Source: JBLIDK01 sp047632595
GTDB taxonomy: Bacteria > Bacteroidota > Bacteroidia > Sphingobacteriales > Sphingobacteriaceae
Reading direction: 5' to 3'
Length of the DNA: 12,334 nucleotides
NCBI GenBank assembly: GCA_047632595.1
Contig: JBLIDK010000053.1
Span: 1 to 12,334, forward strand
Below are positions 7,025-12,334 of the stretch, one piece after another. Positions within the stretch are counted from its first letter, which is position 1. Each line of letters opens with the position of its first letter. A program made the position numbers and the translations under genes. A model generated the notes under the pieces. It searched no databases, had not been told where the DNA came from, and worked only from the letters and a program-made list of their open reading frames with translations.

Positions 7025-8005
7025 TTGTCTCTCATGGTCTTAACAGGCTGTACCAAGGATTTGATTTTCTTCCCCTCTACGATTCAGAAAGTACTTGATA
7101 AATGCATTGAAAGTGGATTTGACGGCACCATTGTATTTGTCAATCAAGCTGAAAAATCAACGTTTTACAATGCTGGATGGAAGAATAGAGAAAACCTGAT
7201 TCCTGCTAACCCGCAGTCCTTATTTAAAATTGCAAGCATTAGCAAATTATACATTGCCGCTGCCACCAGCAAACTGATTGCCAATCATTTTTTGTCTTTA
7301 GATAATACGCTGACGGATCTTTTGCCTGATCTTGCTGAAGGCATCGAATATTCTGATGAGATTACCTTACGGATGTTGCTACAACATCGCAGTGGCATAT
7401 CTGATTACGCTGATCACCCCGATTATCCATGGGACAATCCGTTCAAGATCAACAGTGAAGTCTACGACTTAGTTCTAGATCAACCTGCCGACTTTAAACC
7501 CGATAAAAAATACAAGTATTCAAATACCAATTATTTGCTGATTGGTGAGATACTGGATCGAACACTCGGATACAGTCATCACCAATATTTAAAGGATGAA
7601 ATTCTCGAACCGCTTGCACTATACAACTCCTACAATTTGCTTAGTGAAGTTGACATAGACGATGTAATGAGTGGATATTATGTTGACTATGAAAATGATA
7701 TTAAATACAGCGATTTTATCCACCCGGGTGGATCGATGGTAGCCACTGCAAAGGATGTTGGAATTTTCTTGCGTGCATTAATTGACGGTACCTTATTTAC
7801 CGAAGATGAGCAGGCAATTTATTCCTCCGTTTACGAATACGAACTACCCGGATATCAAAGTATTGCCCGCTATCATGAAGATATAGACGATGTTGTTGTT
7901 CAATTCGTAAATACCAGTGCCGATGGTTTCTGGTATTGGTTTGAATTTGAAAAAGTACACAACAGGATTATTAGAGTTTTAGAAGAAGAATATTCCAATA
8001 ATTAA
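7025..8005 (+). CDS. Class-C beta-lactamase-like serine hydrolase lipoprotein, 5' end broken
   Basis: The open frame encodes 326 aa. Catalytic motif 1 is SISK (Ser71, Lys74) in FKIASISKLYIAAA. Motif 2 is YSN (Tyr165-Asn167). HRSGISDY (121-128) and HPGGSMVATAKDVGIFLRAL (233-252) are family hallmarks. A lipobox LTGC (Cys9) shows a lipoprotein. The frame extends upstream as TKSKALGNLTIGGI to ATG 6971, giving a textbook signal peptide, except that codon 4 is TGA (6980-6982); 7025 is therefore a fallback TTG start or the gene is inactive. The third motif (H/K-T-G), expected near residue 272 before LPGYQS, appears missing: the text runs straight from VYEYE to LPGYQSIARY. Relatives act as D-Ala-D-Ala peptidases or esterases. 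The broken barrel gene follows 11 bp later. Family is secure; activity is doubtful. Confidence 0.75.
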   Translation: MSLMVLTGCTKDLIFFPSTIQKVLDKCIESGFDGTIVFVNQAEKSTFYNAGWKNRENLIPANPQSLFKIASISKLYIAAATSKLIANHFLSLDNTLTDLLPDLAEGIEYSDEITLRMLLQHRSGISDYADHPDYPWDNPFKINSEVYDLVLDQPADFKPDKKYKYSNTNYLLIGEILDRTLGYSHHQYLKDEILEPLALYNSYNLLSEVDIDDVMSGYYVDYENDIKYSDFIHPGGSMVATAKDVGIFLRALIDGTLFTEDEQAIYSSVYEYELPGYQSIARYHEDIDDVVVQFVNTSADGFWYWFEFEKVHNRIIRVLEEEYSNN

Positions 8006-8016
8006 AAATCAATCCA

Positions 8017-8568
8017 ATGAAATATCCACTTTTTATCTTACTAATCAGTCTGATTCCTTACTAGGGTAGCGCTCAAAAAAGCGATACCACGAGCAATAGT
8101 TGGGGCTTCACTTTGAATTCAAGCTTTAATACTGAAATAAACGCAATTGGTTTTGCACCAAGTGCGTCTTATTTCAGCGAAAAAAGTCAATTTGAAATTG
8201 GTATTGGCTTTTATCCATTTGGATCAAAAAACCAACGAATAGGAAGCGGGGAATTCAACGATAAATATTTTCCAAACGGAAGGACTAACAAATACAATCT
8301 GTTTCTGATTCTGTCTTGTTCCTATGTCAATCAATTGAAAAAATTATATTTTCCTGCAACCTAATAGTACTTATTTTTAAGTGGAGGCTACGGTATGCAA
8401 ATCAGTTTATTTAAAGGTGCGTATCTCGGAACAAGTGTAAACTTTGAAACCTTCACCCACAGCAAACGGACAAAGAATCCTTACAACGACTACATCGGCA
8501 CTCAAAATCTATTTGATACATTCGGCAGTAACCTCGATTTCCGAGTCAATATCGGATACCAATTCTAG
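8017..8568 (+). pseudogene. Outer-membrane beta-barrel protein gene, disrupted by stop codons
   Basis: A single continuous frame from ATG 8017 to TAG 8566-8568 (183 codons) reads as an exported barrel protein, interrupted by TAG at codon 16 (8062-8064) and a TAA-TAG pair at codons 116-117 (8362-8367). The first part, MKYPLFILLISLIPY-stop-GSAQ, is a signal peptide with the usual Bacteroidota cleavage before Q. The middle has alternating hydrophobic strands (FAPSASYFSEKSQFEIGIGF). After the double stop, coding character resumes without a frame change (SGGYGMQISLFKGAYLGTSV) and ends VNIGYQF, with the terminal Phe expected of an outer-membrane barrel. No indel is needed, so the lesions are point mutations or in-place decay. 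It follows the serine hydrolase by 11 bp and was probably co-transcribed with it. Specific function unknown. Confidence 0.75.
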
Positions 8569-8635
8569 CTGTCCACCAGGAAACAGACGTGACCTTCTGC
8601 AAACCCACAAATTCTTATTGCTTTCACCCAAACTA

Positions 8636-8709
8636 GTTCGGAAATGTAATTCCGAACCACTTGACCACAATACAGAACGTTTTCTGCTAGGCAAAACTTC
8701 ACTTTTGCC
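8636..8709. other. Two adjacent hairpins between the broken and intact barrel genes
   Basis: GTTCGGAA (8636-8643) pairs perfectly with TTCCGAAC (8650-8657) across a 6-nt loop, and GGCAAAA (8690-8696) pairs with TTTTGCC (8703-8709) across CTTCAC. Neither is followed by a clear U-tract, so intrinsic termination is uncertain. They lie in the 186-bp gap before ATG 8755 and may be attenuator or mRNA-stability structures. Confidence 0.35.
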
Positions 8710-8754
8710 CTGTTCTTATCAACGAAAAATGTAATGCTTAAAAACAGACTTGTA

Positions 8755-9366
8755 ATGAAAACCAAAATTCTATTTATTGCACTTTCGATTGTGTTCTTGA
8801 TGATGTTCAAAAGTTACGGTCAAAACGCTGAGATGCCGAAAGAAAAGCGAAGCGCCTTCTCCCGATTTGTCTATAATGACAAGGTAGCATTCAAGCTTGA
8901 TTACTTTGGCGAATTGGTGCTACACCCTGGCCTGACTATGGGTGTAGACTATACATTGGCTAAGAAAAACTGGGTTACTGTACACTGGGACTCAGAATTG
9001 GGAGGTTATTGGCATAAATGGAACAATACTGCTCTATTTCTTAAATCAAGTATTGGCGCTCGATTACCGATCAGTTCGTTATTTGTTGATATGAATCTGG
9101 GAGTGGGGTACATGCACTCATTTCCTGCGGGGACAATTTATCGCAGGGTTTCTGATGGCAGTGTTGAAAAAGCACCAAATTGGGGTTCTTCTCATTTTAT
9201 GCCCAACGCATCGTTTTTACTCGGCTGGGATGGTACTAGAAAAAACAACGCCCCATTTACCGTACATATTGGGGCTGAGGCTTATTATCAATCAAATTTC
9301 AATCATATTTTCCTACCTCACCTTGCAGCGAAAGTTGGAGTGACCTATAAATTCAGAAAAAAATAA
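8755..9366 (+). CDS. Exported outer-membrane beta-barrel-like protein, hypothetical
   Basis: The 203-aa product begins MKTKILFIALSIVFLMMF followed by KSYGQNAE, a clean signal peptide with cleavage near SYG|Q. I prefer ATG 8755 to the in-frame ATG at 8734, which would add seven residues (MLKNRLV) ahead of the leader. The mature part is rich in alternating, aromatic strands (VAFKLDYFGELVLHPGLTMG, WVTVHWDSELGGYWHKW, FLKSSIGARLPISSLFVDMN, FTVHIGAEAYYQSNFNHIF) and ends AAKVGVTYKFRKK, compatible with an 8- to 10-strand barrel. I recognise no named family. It is followed after 5 bp by the alpha/beta hydrolase lipoprotein at 9372, so the two are almost certainly co-transcribed and may act together at the outer membrane. 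Confidence 0.75.
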   Translation: MKTKILFIALSIVFLMMFKSYGQNAEMPKEKRSAFSRFVYNDKVAFKLDYFGELVLHPGLTMGVDYTLAKKNWVTVHWDSELGGYWHKWNNTALFLKSSIGARLPISSLFVDMNLGVGYMHSFPAGTIYRRVSDGSVEKAPNWGSSHFMPNASFLLGWDGTRKNNAPFTVHIGAEAYYQSNFNHIFLPHLAAKVGVTYKFRKK

Positions 9367-9371
9367 CGACT

Positions 9372-10403
9372 ATGAAAATCTATATCATCTTAACTGCGAT
9401 AGCGACGGCATTGCTATTCACGTCCTGTGAAAAAGAAAATTTCTACACGGGCGATCATTTCTTTGTAGAAAACAAAGGAGCCATAATGCCTGTCTTTGTT
9501 AAAGGGAATCTTGAATCAAGAGTATTTATCCTTTTTGTTCATGGTGGACCTGGGAGCAATGCATCATTAGTCTCATTTCTTCCTGTGGCAGAAGAATTGG
9601 AAAATGATTATGCTTTTGTTTATTGGGACCAGCGCGCGTCAGGACTTTCTCAGGGTAATCCCGACCCCATCACGTTTACCGTAGATCAATATGTAGAGGA
9701 TCTTGATTTGGTAATTGATGCCATTAATTTGCGACACGGCAATCCCAGAATTATTATATATGGCGTAAGCTGGGGAGGTGCATTAGGAAGCGCATATTTA
9801 AGTACGGGCAACTATCAGGATAAAGTAACCGGATTCATTTGCATGAACAGTGGCCATAATCTTCTTGAAGGAATTCCAAAATCGGTTGTGTTTGTAAAAG
9901 AATATGCACAAACACAAATTGATAATGGAATAGATGTTGATTACTGGATTGAAGCACGGGATTGGTGCGCAACCGTTCCTGATATGACCATTAAAGAAAA
10001 CTATTTTAAATACGATGGCTACCTTACAAATACAAATGCTTATCAATATGATCCTAATCAAGTATTACTAGGACCTGAAGTTGGGGCATGGGGTAGCATG
10101 AATTCGTATTTGTCTCTTTCAATATTTTTTAATGGCGGGTATCTAACAAAACATTTTAACATATTGAAATTGAACCTAAGTCCCCAAATGGCAAAAATCA
10201 AAATACCTTCATTGGTCATCTGGGGTAGGCATGATGGCGTAAACACTATTGAAATGGGCTTTGATGCCTACAAGAGTATTGGTGGTCCTGATTTTTCAGA
10301 CAAAGAAATGGTCATTTTAGAAAATAGTGCTCATTTGGCTCATTTAGAGGAGCAAGAACTATTCGCACAATACTTCAGAATGTTTGTTGATGGCTTGCAA
10401 TAA
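9372..10403 (+). CDS. Proline-iminopeptidase-like alpha/beta hydrolase lipoprotein
   Basis: The 343-aa product starts with a lipoprotein signal, MKIYIILTAIATALLFTSC, with lipidation Cys19 followed by EKEN. The hydrolase core has the HGGPG oxyanion motif (57-61) and YWDQRASGLSQG (84-95), both typical of prolyl iminopeptidases and peptidase family S33. The nucleophile elbow is GVSWGG with Ser133, the acid is Asp288 in WGRHDG, and the catalytic His is most likely His321 in ENSAHLAHLEE. The family hydrolyses N-terminal proline or related small amide and ester substrates; which one this enzyme takes is not evident. Lipidation puts it in the envelope rather than the cytosol, where classical Pip works. 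It forms a two-gene unit with the barrel protein, 5 bp upstream. All catalytic residues are present and the gene looks intact. Confidence 0.87.
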   Translation: MKIYIILTAIATALLFTSCEKENFYTGDHFFVENKGAIMPVFVKGNLESRVFILFVHGGPGSNASLVSFLPVAEELENDYAFVYWDQRASGLSQGNPDPITFTVDQYVEDLDLVIDAINLRHGNPRIIIYGVSWGGALGSAYLSTGNYQDKVTGFICMNSGHNLLEGIPKSVVFVKEYAQTQIDNGIDVDYWIEARDWCATVPDMTIKENYFKYDGYLTNTNAYQYDPNQVLLGPEVGAWGSMNSYLSLSIFFNGGYLTKHFNILKLNLSPQMAKIKIPSLVIWGRHDGVNTIEMGFDAYKSIGGPDFSDKEMVILENSAHLAHLEEQELFAQYFRMFVDGLQ

Positions 10404-10456
10404 TATTTAGGATTTATGTCCTTACCATTCTCGAAGAAAAAAGTAGACTTCTCCCA

Positions 10457-10477
10457 TGGTCTGTGCCCTACAGACCA
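10457..10477. other. Hairpin downstream of the hydrolase lipoprotein gene
   Basis: TGGTCTGT (10457-10464) and ACAGACCA (10470-10477) are perfect 8-bp complements around the loop GCCCT, 54 bp after the hydrolase stop. The sequence after it is AGCTAAGATC, with no U-tract, so this is a possible 3'-end stability hairpin rather than a clear intrinsic terminator. Confidence 0.4.
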
Positions 10478-10567
10478 AGCTAAGATCAAAATAACCAGTC
10501 CGTGAGACACAGATGTGGAATAAAAATAAAGCATGAAACATTTACTAATACTTTAATTCTATCAATT

Positions 10568-10793
10568 ATGAGTTTATCAGTACAAGCGTAACAATGGTTA
10601 GATACCACTTTATACCCTTCCGAAAATAAATTTCTCCCGTTAGTTCAAGGACTTGAGTGGCTTAACAAGTTTACAAAAGAGCTAACCCTCTTGGACGACT
10701 ATGATCACGAAAGACTTGATACCGACGGTCTTTCCTTAAGACCTGCCTGCAACGTTCCCATCAAAAGAGGAATACCAATCCTTAATAAATCAA
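10568..10793 (+). pseudogene. N-terminal part of a Fic/Doc-family gene (nonsense codon and frameshift)
   Basis: From ATG 10568 the frame reads MSLSVQA, TAA (10589-10591), then QWLDTTLYPSENKFLPLVQG, LEWLNKFTKELTLLDDYDHE and RLDTDGLS. At about 10736-10739 one extra base (TTAA where one codon is expected) moves the coding signal to the next frame, where DLPATFPSKEEYQSLINQMK runs directly into the open frame from 10794. The joined protein, about 197 residues, would be a helical N-terminus plus Fic core. The true N-terminus may lie further upstream: some Bacteroidota relatives carry an additional RhuM-type domain, of which I see no trace. Both lesions should abolish full-length protein. Confidence 0.65.
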
Positions 10794-11162
10794 ATGAAGC
10801 TAGAGTTCGAGTCTGATGTTTGTGGCCTTGAAAAAGATAAAAGCTTCGAAAGCGCTATATCTCAGATTTCAAAGGGATTTGATCAACAAGACTTTTACCC
10901 CAGCCTTGAAGAAAAAGCTGCTACCCTTTTATATCTAATAATCAAGAATCATGCATTTACTGATGGCAACAAAAGAATAGCAGCAGCCTGTTTTCTTTTA
11001 TTCCTTGAAAATAATCATGCTCTTTCAAATAATGATGGCACCATGATAATCAGCAATGAAGCATTAGCGAGTATTACTTTATTCGCAGCCTCAAGTAAAC
11101 CAGATGAAATGGTCGTAGTTAAAAATCTAATAGTGAGTATTCTGAACAGAAACAAAAAATAA
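10794..11162 (+). CDS. Fic/Doc-family catalytic core, remaining open frame of a broken gene
   Basis: The 122-residue frame carries the Fic signature HAFTDGNKRIAAACF (His at about residue 53), matching the HxFxDGNKR form seen in Doc-like and RhuM-associated Fic proteins. Helices before it (FYPSLEEKAATLLYLIIKN) and after it (IISNEALASITLFAASSKPD, VVVKNLIVSILNRN) fit the family. Fic enzymes transfer AMP or phosphate to target proteins, and Doc acts as a toxin paired with Phd. The ATG is internal: homologous sequence continues upstream in the same frame to about 10740 and then in another frame, so this is the C-terminal part of a frameshifted gene. No antitoxin gene is adjacent and no inhibitory-helix motif was found. 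If translated it would be a truncated Fic domain; function is doubtful. Palindrome C starts 3 bp after the stop. Confidence 0.7.
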   Translation: MKLEFESDVCGLEKDKSFESAISQISKGFDQQDFYPSLEEKAATLLYLIIKNHAFTDGNKRIAAACFLLFLENNHALSNNDGTMIISNEALASITLFAASSKPDEMVVVKNLIVSILNRNKK

Positions 11163-11165
11163 AAC

Positions 11166-11296
11166 CTGCTACAATAACAAATAAACGCAAGGCGGTTAAC
11201 TGCGATTTCAAATGACGCCTTTTACTGATAATGAAAATCTCGTATCTTAACCTCGCTAAATTAACACCGCCCAGCGTTTATTAAAACCGTTGCAGT
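11166..11296. repeat. Palindrome C: imperfect inverted repeat, attC-like
   Basis: The outer boxes are CTGCTAC (11166-11172) and GTTGCAG (11289-11295 or so), complementary except for one position. After unpaired spacers AATAACA and AAAACC come inner arms AATAAACGC plus GGCGG plus TTAA (about 11180-11199) and TTAACACCGCCCAGCGTTTATT-type complement (about 11262-11282), paired apart from small bulges. The central 60 nt is free to form a variable tip. Outer box with GTT, spacer, inner box with bulges is the attC plan, clearer here than in A and B, although the sequence is different. It sits directly between the Fic remnant and the small lipoprotein gene. Confidence 0.75.
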
Positions 11297-11348
11297 GCAT
11301 TTGACGCAACCTTTGGCAGAAAAACACATCTAACAGATAAAATATATT

Positions 11349-11726
11349 ATGAAACCAAAAATTTTAATTTTAATCGGAATTTTAATCACAACTTTGGCTT
11401 GTAATAATGATGATGATAATTCTCAACCGAATATTGACGGAGTATATCTCGGAATTTTTGAACGAAATGGTAATACTTCTAATGTCGATTTAACATTTAC
11501 GAATGGTTCTTGGACTGGTGAAAGTGAAATTATTAAATTTCCAGCTTTATGTAATGGTACATATTCGATTTCGGGAAATTTAATCACTTTTGGAAATGCC
11601 TGTGTTTGGACTGCCGAATTTGATTGGACTCTGATTTTAGGTGATGAATGGAATTTTAGTTTAAATGGTAACACCTTGATTTTGACAAAAAATAATGGAG
11701 ATAAATATATCTTGACGAAACAATAA
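11349..11726 (+). CDS. Small lipoprotein, hypothetical
   Basis: The 125-aa product has a lipoprotein signal, MKPKILILIGILITTLAC, with lipidation Cys18 followed by NNDDDNSQ, an acidic flexible tether typical of Bacteroidota surface lipoproteins. The rest is short beta strands and turns (GVYLGIFERNGNTSNVDLTF, GTYSISGNLITF, WNFSLNGNTLILTKNNGDKY) with one possible disulphide pair, Cys68 and Cys85. This recalls small lipocalin-like or META-like domains, but I do not assign a family. It is alone between palindrome C and a terminator, the size and placement one would expect of a single-gene cassette. It is AT-rich like the ECF operon. Confidence 0.75.
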   Translation: MKPKILILIGILITTLACNNDDDNSQPNIDGVYLGIFERNGNTSNVDLTFTNGSWTGESEIIKFPALCNGTYSISGNLITFGNACVWTAEFDWTLILGDEWNFSLNGNTLILTKNNGDKYILTKQ

Positions 11727-11798
11727 AAACACACTACAACAAAGAACTGAAATAAAAACAAACAATTTCTTCCTTAATTTGAGACACTATTATGCTAG

Positions 11799-11835
11799 GC
11801 TCAGAGATTCACTTATTGATTCTTTGAGCTTTTTT
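11799..11835 (+). terminator. Rho-independent terminator
   Basis: GCTCAGAGA (11799-11807) pairs with TCTTTGAGC (11821-11829) with one G-U wobble, and is followed at once by TTTTTT (11830-11835). It lies 72 bp after the small lipoprotein gene, on its strand. The opposite strand has no U-tract. It could instead belong to the end of the neighbouring IS110 remnant. Confidence 0.6.
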
Positions 11836-11853
11836 ATTGTATGTTTTTTCTAA

Positions 11854-12334
11854 CTATCTAGACAAAACAGAAACGTAGGTTTCGTTGTAAGGTCTAGCCG
11901 ATTTTGCGATAGCAAAACACTGTTTGATTAGCTTATACGCTACAGCAATTAGGGCTAGTTTTTTGCTTTTCCTTTTGTTAACTATTCGCTTGAAAAGTTC
12001 TCTACAAGCTTTCATGTGTTTACAAGCATTAAAAGAACCTAGAAATAATAAATTTCGAAGCTTCTTATTGCCTACTTTTTTATTATCGCCCTGTCGCTCG
12101 CCCCGCTTCCAGACTCACGAATAGTGGGTGTAATGCCAACCTAACTACCAAGCGGTGACGCAGTTGCAAACTTTGAAAAACCATTGCTTACAATTATTAA
12201 AAACAAGGCAGTTTTTGGACCTATGCCAGGAACAGATGTCAATAAGCTTAACTGTTGTTGATGGTCTTCTTTGACTATGGAAAGTATCTGTTTTGGCCCT
12301 GTAAAACAAGAGTATTCTTTTAAATTTCAATTAT
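11854..12334 (-). pseudogene. IS110-type transposase remnant (C-terminal part, stop codon and frameshift)
   Basis: Read on the - strand, the sequence gives the Transposase_20 region of IS110-family transposases: QILSIVKEDHQQQLSLLTSV, then PGIGPKTALFLIIVSNGFSK (the helix-hairpin-helix-like PGIGP motif), VGITPTIRESGSG, VGNKKLRNLLFLGSFNACKH, RIVNKRKSKKLALIAVAYKL and a final stop at 11854-11856. Two lesions are clear: TAG at 12141-12143, where relatives have Tyr in LCSYAG, and a one-base loss in the A-run (T-run 12076-12081 on the + strand) that shifts frame just before VGNKK. The N-terminal RuvC-like DEDD half lies beyond the window. IS110 elements use a bridge RNA from a non-coding end, but I cannot delimit the element ends. 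Inactive. Confidence 0.85.

Noticed and set aside
6980..8367. Stop-codon recoding (selenocysteine or reassigned stops) to explain in-frame stops
   Set aside because: All three stop codons appear at the interruptions, at unrelated positions (signal peptide, mid-barrel), and intact neighbours end with the same stops. No SECIS-like structure was seen. Decay or sequence error is simpler.
8444..8734. A 96-aa + strand frame overlapping the broken barrel gene
   Set aside because: It is out of frame with the barrel coding signal, lacks domain character and crosses two hairpins.
10794..11162. Fic gene as half of a Phd/Doc toxin-antitoxin pair
   Set aside because: No small antitoxin gene is adjacent on either side, and the Fic gene itself is truncated by stop and frameshift.
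11924..12124. A 66-aa + strand frame
   Set aside because: It is antisense to the IS110 transposase tail and has no protein features of its own.
12145..12330. A 61-aa - strand frame near the right edge
   Set aside because: It is a different frame from the IS110 transposase signal (PGIGPKTALFLI), which occupies the same bases with clear family motifs.
1..12334. CRISPR arrays, tRNA or rRNA genes, phage structural genes
   Set aside because: No regularly spaced direct repeats, no tRNA-like cloverleaf and no phage-type proteins were found.

Overview
The window looks like an accessory region of a Bacteroidota (Bacteroidetes) chromosome. Pointers are the low GC, the flavobacterial/cytophagal style of the lipoproteins and of the ECF sigma/membrane-protein pair, the AraC regulator with a TolB-like N-terminus, and IS remnants whose proteins read like Bacteroidota IS1182- and IS110-type transposases. 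Nearly everything is on the + strand. I cannot name a genus.

Layout. (1) 1-544: fragment of an IS1182-type transposase with a large internal deletion. (2) 656-1909: exported esterase with a C-terminal TPR region. (3) 1914-2156: large imperfect palindrome A. (4) 2279-4330: a tight, AT-rich four-gene operon: exported alpha/beta hydrolase, 48-aa membrane peptide (too short for usual gene calling), ECF sigma factor, and a four-helix membrane protein that overlaps the sigma gene and is probably its anti-sigma partner. (5) 4341-4474: palindrome B, then about 500 bp without a gene. (6) 4986-10403: a more GC-balanced block of TolB-like/TPR/AraC regulator (TTG start), class-C-type serine hydrolase lipoprotein, a broken outer-membrane beta-barrel gene, an intact beta-barrel gene, and a proline-iminopeptidase-like lipoprotein. 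(7) 10568-11162: Fic/Doc-family gene with a nonsense codon and a frameshift. (8) 11166-11296: palindrome C. (9) 11349-11726: small lipoprotein, followed by a terminator. (10) 11854-12334, - strand: decayed IS110-type transposase, running off the window.

The most interesting structure is the set of three long imperfect palindromes (A, B, C) between unrelated gene units. Each has short complementary outer boxes with a 3' GTT, an unpaired asymmetric spacer, then a second paired box and an internal variable region. That is the architecture of integron attC recombination sites. A and B also share an internal GTTCAGTGG-type motif. If they act like attC, the 2.3-kb hydrolase/ECF-sigma operon between A and B would be a cassette. 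No integrase is visible, so this stays a hypothesis.

The second theme is decay: internal deletion in the IS1182 remnant, a stop at codon 4 of the serine hydrolase signal peptide plus apparent loss of its third catalytic motif, three stops in the beta-barrel gene, stop plus frameshift in the Fic gene, and stop plus frameshift in the IS110 remnant. Intact genes sit among these. Four separate exported hydrolases make this an envelope-hydrolase-rich accessory region. The regulator at 4986 is the obvious candidate controller of the 7025-10403 block.
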